Positions 7,402 to 13,286 of a stretch of 13,286 nucleotides of DNA are shown here, piece by piece. Both the position numbers and the translations under genes were made by a program. Within the stretch, counting starts at the first letter, position 1; each line of letters opens with the position of its first letter. The stretch comes from an uncultured Treponema sp. (GTDB taxonomy: Bacteria > Spirochaetota > Spirochaetia > Treponematales > Treponemataceae). Under the pieces are notes generated by a model, which searched no databases, was not told the origin of the DNA, and saw only the letters and a program-made list of their open reading frames with translations. Location of the stretch: contig CAMOEE010000052.1 of NCBI GenBank assembly GCA_946611835.1, positions 1 to 13,286 on the forward strand, given 5' to 3'.

Positions 7402-8374
7402 CGCAAAAATTCCCCAGTCCTTTGAAGGAAGCACACGCCTAGATAAATATATTGCATCTCTCCCGGCAAGCGCATTTGACGGAAACAGCATGAACCGCTC
7501 CAGGCTTAAGAGCGGTGCGACAGAAATCCTATTGAACGGAAAAAGCTCCAAGGTCTCTGCAAAGGTAAAAGCCGGGGACACGATTGACATTCAGTGGGAA
7601 GAAAGCGTTCCCGAGAACATTGAGCCTGAGAATATTCCTCTGGAAATCATTTATGAGGATGAGAATGTCTGCGTCGTTAACAAAAAACAGGGCATGGTCA
7701 CTCATCCGGCAGCGGGAAACTGGAGCGGAACTCTGGTAAACGCACTTTTGTGGCACTGGGGGCGGGCGACCATTCATCAGGAGACTGGCCAGGAAGTGAG
7801 CGCTGAAATGCTCGCAAAAAGAAGGCCCGGCATCATACACAGGCTTGACAAGGACACGAGCGGAATAATTATCACTGCAAAAAACAGGGCCAGTGAGGAA
7901 TTTTTGCATGACGAATTCCTTCATCACAATAGAATCACAAAAGAATACATAGCAATATGCTGCGGGCGGCCGAAAATTCTGGAGGGCAAAATCGAGACCC
8001 AGATTATCCGGGACCCAAGGGACCGGAAAAGATTCAAGGCTGTGGTCGGAACTGACGAGGGCAAAAAAGCAGTTTCCATCTACAAATGCTTTGCCACATA
8101 CGGACCATTCTCGCTCATGAGAATCAGAATCAAGACAGGCCGGACCCACCAGATCAGGGTGCACATGAAATTCTTAGGCTGCCCCATTATGGGAGACCCG
8201 ATTTACGGCAATTTTCTCAAAGGCTCTCCCTTCCAGAGCGCAAGCCTTATGCTGCATGCATACCTTCTTAAAATCCACCTGCCAGGTAAAAAAGAAAAAG
8301 TGACTTTTAAAGCCCCTGTTCCCCTCAGGTTCAAAAAAGTACTGAGAACACTTCATGAAAAATATGGGAGGTAA
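7388..8374 (+). CDS. rluD: RluD-type 23S rRNA pseudouridine synthase
   Basis: It isomerises uridines in 23S rRNA to pseudouridine; for E. coli RluD the targets are in helix 69. From the chosen start, an S4 RNA-binding domain occupies about 16-70 (STRLDKYIAS at 15-24). The catalytic motif HRLDKDTSG is at 151-159 with the nucleophile D154, and RTHQIRVH is at 252-259. I place the start at GTG 7388 because AGGGAG (7376-7381) lies six bases upstream. TTG 7373 lies upstream of that site and TTG 7382 directly adjoins it. This gives 328 aa, usual for RluD, and a 14-base overlap with the previous gene. RluC-like specificity cannot be excluded from motifs alone. A repeat hairpin starts at the stop codon. 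Confidence 0.88.
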   Translation: MPFFSAKIPQSFEGSTRLDKYIASLPASAFDGNSMNRSRLKSGATEILLNGKSSKVSAKVKAGDTIDIQWEESVPENIEPENIPLEIIYEDENVCVVNKKQGMVTHPAAGNWSGTLVNALLWHWGRATIHQETGQEVSAEMLAKRRPGIIHRLDKDTSGIIITAKNRASEEFLHDEFLHHNRITKEYIAICCGRPKILEGKIETQIIRDPRDRKRFKAVVGTDEGKKAVSIYKCFATYGPFSLMRIRIKTGRTHQIRVHMKFLGCPIMGDPIYGNFLKGSPFQSASLMLHAYLLKIHLPGKKEKVTFKAPVPLRFKKVLRTLHEKYGR

Positions 8375-8452
8375 ATTCCTCACAGAGTTTTGGAGAACAC
8401 GGAGAATAATACAAAAAAAACTCTGTGAACTCTGTGTGCTCTGTGAGAAATT
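8374..8452. repeat. Stop-to-start hairpin with 9-base repeats (region C)
   Basis: The right arm is three 9-base units: CTCTGTGAA at 8421-8429, CTCTGTGTG at 8430-8438 and CTCTGTGAG at 8439-8447. The outer stem pairs 8374-8387 with 8439-8452 (13 of 14). After a 4-by-5 internal loop, 8392-8404 pairs with 8421-8433 (9 Watson-Crick, 2 G-U, 2 mismatches). The loop is 8405-8420, AT-rich with a run of eight A. The stem begins at the last base of the rluD stop codon and ends five bases before the next ATG. No U tract follows, so it is not a typical terminator. Confidence 0.8.
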
Positions 8453-8457
8453 AAAAT

Positions 8458-9186
8458 ATGAAAATAATACATTCTCCTTCGGATTCTTCTCCTTTTCTTG
8501 TCCTTTTTAAGCCGGCAGGACTTCCTTCGGCACCTCTCTATGAAGGAGACGAAAGCCTTCTCACTGAGGCAATCAAGCTCTTCCCGGAAATCGCTCTCGT
8601 ACAGGGGAAAAAAGAAGTCGAGCATGGCCTTGTTCACAGAATCGACACTGAGACCCAGGGACTTGTCCTTATCGCCACAAGTCAGGAATCCTACGACAGT
8701 CTGATTCTATCGCAAAAAGAAGGAAAGTTTGAGAAATGGTACCGGGCTGAGGTTGACCGTCTTCCTGATTGTGCTGAGTCCCTCTCAGGTTTTCCGCCCC
8801 TTCCGGAATCAGTGAGGCTAAGCGGGGGCATGGATTTTCTCCTCCAAAGCTCCTTCCGCCCGTTCGGTTCAGGCGGCCGTGAAGTGCGTCCTGTTACTCC
8901 CTGCTCGGGAAGGTCAGCCCTGAAAAAAGGCGGAACTAGTATTTATACGACAGAAATTTCTTTTGAAAGCGGGAATGTGACGATTTGCCATATCAATGCC
9001 GGCTACCGTCATCAGGTACGCTGCCATCTTGCCTGGTGCGGCTTTCCTGTAAGGGGGGACAAAACCTACAATCCCCTTTGTAAAGGCGGAAAAAGCACCA
9101 ATGATTCACACGACATGAAGTTCACGGCCTGCAAAATCACTTTTCCTCACCCTTTGACCGGGATTCCTCAAGTTTTTCAAATGTAA
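8458..9186 (+). CDS. RluA-family pseudouridine synthase lacking the S4 domain
   Basis: A second RNA pseudouridine synthase, 242 aa, whose target (rRNA or tRNA) cannot be told from the sequence. The fold starts at once with the LVLFKPAGLPSAP strand-turn at residues 14-26, so there is no N-terminal S4 domain. The catalytic motif is HRIDTETQG at 60-68 with the nucleophile D63, where most RluA enzymes read HRLDxxTSG. RHQVRCHLAWCGFPVRGD at 184-201 is the conserved C-terminal element. A middle stretch at about 100-150 is Pro/Ser/Gly-rich and unlike RluD. There is no clear Shine-Dalgarno site; the ATG lies five bases after a repeat hairpin. The last 50 bases overlap the end of the minus-strand gene. 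Confidence 0.85.
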   Translation: MKIIHSPSDSSPFLVLFKPAGLPSAPLYEGDESLLTEAIKLFPEIALVQGKKEVEHGLVHRIDTETQGLVLIATSQESYDSLILSQKEGKFEKWYRAEVDRLPDCAESLSGFPPLPESVRLSGGMDFLLQSSFRPFGSGGREVRPVTPCSGRSALKKGGTSIYTTEISFESGNVTICHINAGYRHQVRCHLAWCGFPVRGDKTYNPLCKGGKSTNDSHDMKFTACKITFPHPLTGIPQVFQM

Positions 9187-9922
9187 AAAGACAGAAAGTC
9201 TTTATCCGGTTATAAAATGCCCTGTCAACCGCAGAATCGATGAAAGGAAGGCGGATCATGTCAACGCCACCGAGGGCATATATAATCCAGTTGTCGCCGT
9301 AACGGAAGAGTGAGATTACGGCAATCAGCTTTCGCTTTCCGACAGCACTGAAAATCTTGTAGCGGATTTTGTTGGTGTTCTGCATATGATAGAAAAAATA
9401 ATTTCCGAATTTGCAGGACTCAATCCTTCCGATGAAGTAGTCAAGCGGGGGCATTATGAATTTTTCGGTGATGAATTCCCTGTCCTCTTTCTGCTCGATA
9501 GTCTGAATCTCTGCCAGCGAATAGAGATACCTTATGCTTCCGTCATCATTGTAGGAGAAGGGAACTTTTGTGTAGCTTTCCTCGTTTTTCAGCATATCCG
9601 AGATGATTTCAGTCAGGTTCTCGTATCCCTGGTAGGGCAGGATTTTGATTATTTCTGCAAGATGATTTGGATTCACCTCTCTGACGGCTTTAATAAGCTG
9701 CTCCGTCTCTGGAATTTCGTTTATTCGGGCGTATTTGAGTTTTTTAATGCTTTTCGTGACGACTTCTCCGTTCCTTAGCTCCAGAATCTCCACGTCGGAT
9801 AGACGGTCGTTGAAGAGATAGTTGATTTCTCCGTCCATGATTCTGACCGGGGTTTGTGAGAAAACAAGGGAAACGGAAAGAATACAGATAAAAGCTAACA
9901 GGAATTTCTTCAATTTTTTCAT
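9137..9922 (-). CDS. Secreted protein of unknown function
   Basis: A 261-aa protein I cannot assign. It begins MKKLKKFLLAF with a hydrophobic core to about residue 21 and a likely signal-peptidase I site after LVFS, before Q23. No lipobox cysteine is present, so it should be periplasmic or secreted. The mature part is mixed alpha/beta with aromatic-rich strands (FGNYFFYHM at 172-180, NWIIYALGGVDMIRLPF at 211-227). The C-terminus is charged. It is the only minus-strand gene, divergent from the aminotransferase gene, with its own promoter candidate, and converges on the pseudouridine synthase gene with a 50-base overlap. The leader would be about 11 bases and shows no Shine-Dalgarno sequence. 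Signal peptide, single-frame length and promoter support it over the antisense frames. Confidence 0.75.
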   Translation of the reverse strand: MKKLKKFLLAFICILSVSLVFSQTPVRIMDGEINYLFNDRLSDVEILELRNGEVVTKSIKKLKYARINEIPETEQLIKAVREVNPNHLAEIIKILPYQGYENLTEIISDMLKNEESYTKVPFSYNDDGSIRYLYSLAEIQTIEQKEDREFITEKFIMPPLDYFIGRIESCKFGNYFFYHMQNTNKIRYKIFSAVGKRKLIAVISLFRYGDNWIIYALGGVDMIRLPFIDSAVDRAFYNRIKTFCLFTFEKLEESRSKGEEK

Positions 9923-9939
9923 ATGAGATTTTTGGATTT

Positions 9940-9968
9940 AGTTTAAACTTTTCTCGCATATCGTTCAA
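9940..9968 (-). promoter_or_regulatory. Promoter candidate for the minus-strand gene
   Basis: Read on the minus strand, TTGAAC (9968-9963; 4 of 6 to TTGACA) is followed by a 17-base spacer and TAAACT (9945-9940; 4 of 6 to TATAAT). Initiation would fall near 9933, about 11 bases before the start codon. Confidence 0.4.
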
Positions 9969-9973
9969 GAATG

Positions 9974-9982
9974 TGATATAAT
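9974..9982 (+). promoter_or_regulatory. Extended -10 promoter for the aminotransferase-glgA operon
   Basis: TGATATAAT is a perfect extended -10 element (TGn plus TATAAT at 9977-9982). The -35 region is poor (CTCGCA at 9953-9958, 3 of 6), which extended -10 promoters tolerate. Initiation is expected near A9989, three bases before ATG 9992, so the transcript would be almost leaderless. The surrounding GATATAATATC is an 11-base palindrome with one central base, so a -10-like box also reads on the other strand. Confidence 0.55.
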
Positions 9983-9991
9983 ATCCCCACC

Positions 9992-11182
9992 ATGATTGCA
10001 CGTCATATTCAAGAAATGATAAATTCCAAGGGTGCATCTGTCATCCGAAAAATGTTTGAAGAAGGCATCATGCTTAAAAAAGAGCATGGTGAGGACAATG
10101 TTTTCGATTTCACATTAGGAAATCCCGACCTGGATCCGCCGCAAAAAGTCGTGGATGCCATTCAGGAAGAGGCAAAAGACCTCTCGCACGGTTGCCACGG
10201 ATACATGCCCAACGCAGGCTATCCTTTCGTCCGTGAGTCAATCGCAAAAAAAATAACGAAAGAGCAGGGAGTCGCTGTCTCAGGAAGCAATGTGATTATG
10301 ACCGTGGGGGCAGCAAGCGCCCTCAACTGCGTTTTCAAGGCCATCCTCAATCCTGGTGACGAGGTAATCGTTCCTGCCCCTTTCTTTGCCGAGTACAGGC
10401 ACTATGCAAAAAATCACGGCGGAATCCTTGTCGAAGTGCCTTCAAAATCTGATTTTTCCCTTGACCTTGAGGCAATTAAATCTAAGCTCAGCGAAAAGAC
10501 TGCCGCAATCCTCATCAACAATCCTAATAACCCCACAGGAAAGATTTATTCCGAGTCAGAGATAAAAGAGCTGGCATCGATTTTAACCGAGAGCAATAAA
10601 AAGACAGGCAGGGTAACATACCTTTTGTGCGACGAGCCTTACCGCGCGATTGTCTACGACGGCGCAAAGGTCGCTCCGGCCTTCCAGTTCTACGAGAACA
10701 CCGTGATTGTTTCCTCTTTCGCAAAAGATTTGAGCCTTCCTGGTGAGCGAATCGGCTACATTGCCGTAAATCCAAAGTCTCACGAGCCGGAAGAATTCAT
10801 CAAGGCTGTCACATTCGCCCTCAGGGTTTTGGGCTGCGTCAATGCACCGGCTTTCTTTCAGAAGGTCATAGCAAAGTCCTGGGATGCAGAGGTCGATTAC
10901 ACGAGCTACAAGACCCGCCGGGACAAGCTCATGGCCATACTCGACAAGGCCGGAATCGAATATTTCCGTCCACAGGGTGCCTTTTATCTCTTCTGCAAGG
11001 TTCCCGCAAATTTCAAGGGAGATGACGGAGATTTTACCGACTACCTCAAAAAATACCTGATTCTTGCGGCCCCAGGCTCAGGCTTCGGCGGCAAAGGCTG
11101 GTTTAGGCTCGCATACTGTGTCTCAGAAAAGACAATCATCAATTCAGAAAAAGCCTTTGTTAGGGCGATGGAGGAAATATGA
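9992..11182 (+). CDS. PLP-dependent class I/II aminotransferase
   Basis: A fold-type I aminotransferase of 396 aa, close in style to the aspartate/aromatic aminotransferases of anaerobes; the amino-acid substrate is not determined. NNPNNPTG is at 177-184, the PLP-binding CDEPYR at 213-218 (D214, Y217), the Schiff-base lysine is K245 in SSFAKDLSLPGERIGY, and R372 in WFRLAYC should bind the substrate carboxylate. The active site looks complete. ATG 9992 matches the usual distance from the start to the conserved SVIRKMFEEG; ATG 10016 is the alternative. No Shine-Dalgarno site precedes 9992, and the promoter position suggests a leader of only about three bases. The stop overlaps the glgA start as ATGA. 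A metabolic link to glycogen is not obvious. Confidence 0.9.
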   Translation: MIARHIQEMINSKGASVIRKMFEEGIMLKKEHGEDNVFDFTLGNPDLDPPQKVVDAIQEEAKDLSHGCHGYMPNAGYPFVRESIAKKITKEQGVAVSGSNVIMTVGAASALNCVFKAILNPGDEVIVPAPFFAEYRHYAKNHGGILVEVPSKSDFSLDLEAIKSKLSEKTAAILINNPNNPTGKIYSESEIKELASILTESNKKTGRVTYLLCDEPYRAIVYDGAKVAPAFQFYENTVIVSSFAKDLSLPGERIGYIAVNPKSHEPEEFIKAVTFALRVLGCVNAPAFFQKVIAKSWDAEVDYTSYKTRRDKLMAILDKAGIEYFRPQGAFYLFCKVPANFKGDDGDFTDYLKKYLILAAPGSGFGGKGWFRLAYCVSEKTIINSEKAFVRAMEEI

Positions 11183-12657
11183 AAATAATGATGGTAAGTG
11201 CGGAGGCTGTTCCTTTCGCAAAAACTGGCGGTCTTGCTGACGCCGTATCCGCATTGGCCGGAAACCTCTCTCTTATGGGGCACGATGTAAAAATCGTAAT
11301 GCCAAGATACTATAAAATTGACCGCAAAAAACTCACTGCCCTTGAAGGTCCTCTTGGCGTTCCTGTAGGAACAGGGCAGGAGTGGACAGAAGTTTACAAG
11401 GCGGCTCTCCCGGGCTTTCCCAAGGTTGAGGTCTATTTTATCGACCACGAAGCCTGTTTTGGCCGTGACGGCGTTTACGGCACAAAGGCTGACCCGGATT
11501 TTTCGGACAACACATACCGCTTCTCTCTCCTTTGCCACGGAGCCTTCCAGGTCTGCAACAAACTGCAGTGGTTCCCGGACATCGTTCATGCCCACGACTG
11601 GAGCGCAGGCCTGGCTCCGGTTCTTCTAAAATATGTCTGCCGCTCACAGAGCCAGTTTGCCCGCACTGCCAGTGTCTACACCATTCACAACATAGGCTAT
11701 CAGGGCGTCTACGGAAAGGAAAAATTCACTGACCTGGGAATTGACTGGGGCCTGTATTATGGAGCTGGCTTTGAGCGAAACGGGGCGATTAACCATCTTC
11801 AGGCAGGCATCTCTTGTGCAGACATGGTTACCACAGTCTCTCCGACTTATGCATACGAGATTCAGTCCCCGGAAGGCGGCTTTGGAATGGACGGACTTTT
11901 GCGCGTACGAAGCGATGTAGTCCGTGGAATCATCAACGGCGTCGATGTCTCGACATGGAATCCTAAGACTGACGAGCTTCTTCCTTCGAATTACAGTGTC
12001 TCAAATATGAAGGGCAAGGCTGAATGCAAGAAGGCCCTGCAGCAGGCTTTCGGCCTTGAAGTTGACCCCAACATTCCTCTGATTGGTATGGTGGGCCGCC
12101 TCGTAAGTCAGAAAGGCATTGCCGAGGTTTTCGCCCCGACTTACGGCTCAATCTACAGCATCTGCCGTGACATGAACGTTCAGTTCGCCATCATAGGAAC
12201 CGGCGAAAAATGGTGCGAGGACGAAATCAACAACCTGCAGTCTAAGCTGCCTAATCTCCGCGCAAAAATCGGCTATTCAGAGCAGCTCAGCCACCTTGTT
12301 GAGGCGGGAAGTGACTTCTTCCTCATGCCATCTGCTTACGAGCCTTGCGGTCTCAACCAGATGTATTCTGAGCTGTACGGAACCCTGCCAATCGTTCGCC
12401 GCACAGGCGGACTTGCCGACACCGTCCAGAATTACAATCAGGAGACAGGCGAGGGTACAGGCTTTATGTTCGATGCACTCACGCCGGGAGCAATCTACGA
12501 CACAGTAGGCTGGGCAGTCTGGGCTTACTATAACCGCAAGGATCACATCAAAAAAATGCAGAAGCGGGGAATGGAGAAGGACTTCACATGGAAGGCAAGC
12601 TGTGAGAAATATCTCGAAGTTTACAAGGAAGCCCTTGCACGAGGATGTGGAATTTGA
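11179..12657 (+). CDS. glgA: Glycogen synthase (ADP-glucose)
   Basis: GlgA, a GT5-family retaining glycosyltransferase, adds glucose from ADP-glucose to the non-reducing end of an alpha-1,4-glucan. The length of 492 aa is slightly above the usual 475-480. The N-terminal donor-binding KTGGLAD is at 15-21, HAHDW at 137-141, and VYTIHNIGYQG at 166-176. The C-terminal Rossmann domain carries GRLVSQKG with R307 and K312, and the E388 motif YEPCGLNQ at 387-394, followed by RRTGGLADTV. All key residues are present. A strong GGAGGAA (11170-11176) precedes the ATG, which overlaps the aminotransferase stop. The gene ends with tandem stops TGA-TAG, and these bases also form the -10 box of the next promoter. 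No other glg gene is in the window. Confidence 0.96.
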   Translation: MKIMMVSAEAVPFAKTGGLADAVSALAGNLSLMGHDVKIVMPRYYKIDRKKLTALEGPLGVPVGTGQEWTEVYKAALPGFPKVEVYFIDHEACFGRDGVYGTKADPDFSDNTYRFSLLCHGAFQVCNKLQWFPDIVHAHDWSAGLAPVLLKYVCRSQSQFARTASVYTIHNIGYQGVYGKEKFTDLGIDWGLYYGAGFERNGAINHLQAGISCADMVTTVSPTYAYEIQSPEGGFGMDGLLRVRSDVVRGIINGVDVSTWNPKTDELLPSNYSVSNMKGKAECKKALQQAFGLEVDPNIPLIGMVGRLVSQKGIAEVFAPTYGSIYSICRDMNVQFAIIGTGEKWCEDEINNLQSKLPNLRAKIGYSEQLSHLVEAGSDFFLMPSAYEPCGLNQMYSELYGTLPIVRRTGGLADTVQNYNQETGEGTGFMFDALTPGAIYDTVGWAVWAYYNRKDHIKKMQKRGMEKDFTWKASCEKYLEVYKEALARGCGI

Positions 12658-12663
12658 TAGAAT
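12635..12663 (+). promoter_or_regulatory. Promoter of the rpsF-ssb cluster
   Basis: The -10 box TAGAAT (12658-12663, 5 of 6) is preceded by TGA, giving an extended -10. TTGCAC at 12635-12640 (3 of 6) stands 17 bases upstream. The element overlaps the end of glgA. Transcription would start near 12670, giving a leader of about 57 bases. With no terminator seen after glgA, read-through may add to expression. Confidence 0.55.
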
Positions 12664-12674
12664 ATCTTCCAACC

Positions 12675-12713
12675 CCTTGAGTCTGCGTATGCGGACTCCA
12701 AATGTCCATAAGG
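12675..12713 (+). promoter_or_regulatory. Structured leader of rpsF
   Basis: A hairpin pairs 12679-12686 (GAGTCTGC) with 12691-12698 (GCGGACTC): eight pairs, one of them U-G, around a GUAU loop. Directly outside, CCTT at 12675-12678 can pair with AAGG at 12710-12713, which is most of the AAGGAG ribosome site (12710-12715). An alternative pairing of GGAC 12693-12696 with GTCC 12704-12707 excludes the first hairpin. No U tract follows. Autoregulation by S6 with S18 is known for rpsF leaders, but I do not see the CCG-containing loop of that motif. Confidence 0.45.
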
Positions 12714-12726
12714 AGAACATACAAAC

Positions 12727-13020
12727 ATGAAAAAGTATGAACTCATGACTATCTATCCTATCGAGGATGAGAAGTTCAAAGACGGCACAGAGAAAGTAAA
12801 AGCCGTTCTCGCACAGTTTGGTGCAACAGTCGAAAAAGAAGAGTCTTACGGAGACCGTGACCTCGCTTACGAAATCGCAAAACAGAAGAGAGGTCGATTC
12901 GTTCTTTTCACAGTCAAAGCAAATCCTGCTAAAATCGTTGAAATCAACACTCAGTTCCGATTGAACAACAATTTGCTCAAATCTCTTTTCGTTAAACTCG
13001 ACGACAAAGAAGCAAAATAA
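12727..13020 (+). CDS. rpsF: 30S ribosomal protein S6
   Basis: S6 binds S18 and 16S rRNA in the platform of the small subunit. The 97-aa protein shows the typical start MKKYELMTIY, the GDRDLAYEI segment at 42-50 with conserved aromatic and basic residues, KRGRFVLFTVKA at 54-65, and the family-typical LNNNLLKSLFVKL at 79-91. Length and ends match the family. AAGGAG (12710-12715) lies 11 bases before the ATG, a rather long spacing, and may be masked by the leader structure. The ssb gene follows after 36 bases. In many bacteria the order continues to rpsR and rplI, which would lie beyond the right edge. Confidence 0.96.
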   Translation: MKKYELMTIYPIEDEKFKDGTEKVKAVLAQFGATVEKEESYGDRDLAYEIAKQKRGRFVLFTVKANPAKIVEINTQFRLNNNLLKSLFVKLDDKEAK

Positions 13021-13056
13021 GTTTGCATCCCCACACAAGCACCTTGGAGGCAATAA

Positions 13057-13286
13057 ATGACTGACATCAATACTGTTACTATCGTAGGCCGACTTACCCG
13101 TGATCTTAACGGAAGTGACCAGCGTGAATACGCATTCACACCAAACGGACAGGCCCGCGCAAACATCAGCATTGCGGTCAACCGAAGCCGAAAGCAGGGC
13201 GATCAGTGGGTAGACGAAGCAAACTTCTTTAATGTCACAATCTGGGGCAAAACAGCCGAGAATCTTCTTCCTTATCTCAAAAAAGG
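13057..13286 (+). CDS. ssb: Single-stranded DNA-binding protein, 5' part
   Basis: SSB coats single-stranded DNA during replication, recombination and repair. Only the first 76 codons are present; the gene continues past the right edge. The OB fold starts with INTVTIVGRLTRD at residues 4-16. AFTPNGQARANISIAVNR (26-43) and WVDEANFFNVTIWGKTAENL (51-70) include the aromatic residues W51, F57, F58 and W63 at positions usual for DNA stacking or the fold. The C-terminal acidic tip that recruits partners cannot be checked. GGAGG at 13046-13050, six bases before the ATG, is an ideal ribosome site. Its place directly after rpsF is a common bacterial arrangement. Confidence 0.95.
   Translation, partial: MTDINTVTIVGRLTRDLNGSDQREYAFTPNGQARANISIAVNRSRKQGDQWVDEANFFNVTIWGKTAENLLPYLKK

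Noticed and set aside
7529..8164. 211-codon minus-strand open frame
   Set aside because: Antisense to rluD across its conserved catalytic region; no ribosome site or recognisable motif.
9187..9203. AAAGAC-AGAAA-GTCTTT hairpin just after the second pseudouridine synthase as a terminator
   Set aside because: Only six AT-rich pairs, no U tract on the plus strand, and it lies inside the minus-strand coding region.
9386..9778. 130-codon plus-strand open frame opposite the secreted-protein gene
   Set aside because: The minus-strand frame is longer and has a signal peptide and promoter; this frame has none of these.
12277..13053. 258-codon minus-strand open frame
   Set aside because: It lies opposite glgA and rpsF, whose protein families are certain; its translation is Cys/Phe-rich with no recognisable domain.

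Overview
The window looks like a chromosomal segment of a spirochaete, most probably a Treponema-like species. This is an inference from the gene set: a YcgR-like PilZ protein with an N-terminal membrane anchor, a short ComEC, several secreted proteins of unknown function, and rpsF followed directly by ssb. No sequence search was run. It holds thirteen CDS; the last (ssb) runs off the right edge. No rRNA, tRNA, CRISPR array, transposase or phage gene was seen.

Layout. (1) Positions 1-2269: two dTDP-L-rhamnose genes, rfbB and rfbD, preceded and separated by hairpin-forming arrays of short tandem repeats. (2) Positions 2282-8374: a tightly packed plus-strand run of PilZ protein, secreted HEAT-like protein, short ComEC, rsmA, a small membrane protein and rluD. 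Junctions are ATGA or longer overlaps, or gaps of 2 to 11 bases, so one operon is likely. It has a good promoter candidate just upstream of the PilZ gene. (3) Positions 8375-9186: another repeat hairpin, then a second RluA-family pseudouridine synthase. (4) Positions 9137-9922: the only minus-strand gene, a secreted protein of unknown function that overlaps its neighbour tail to tail by 50 bases. (5) Positions 9923-9991: a divergent promoter region. (6) Positions 9992-12657: a PLP aminotransferase coupled by ATGA to glycogen synthase glgA. (7) Positions 12658-13286: the rpsF-ssb ribosomal protein/replication cluster, with its own promoter and a structured leader.

How the genes fit together. 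rfbB and rfbD are steps 2 and 4 of dTDP-rhamnose synthesis for surface or flagellar glycans; rfbA and rfbC are not in the window. rsmA, rluD and the second pseudouridine synthase are RNA-modification genes, and rpsF adds a ribosome theme. glgA makes glycogen. The PilZ protein is a likely c-di-GMP effector, translationally coupled to an exported HEAT-like protein.

The most unusual material is non-coding. Two intergenic gaps (1283-1369 and 8375-8457) are each filled almost from stop codon to start codon by a long imperfect hairpin. The arms are 7-base or 9-base tandem repeats, and the downstream genes have no clear Shine-Dalgarno sequence. A third, composite example lies at 1-124. The PilZ and aminotransferase genes also look leaderless or nearly so.
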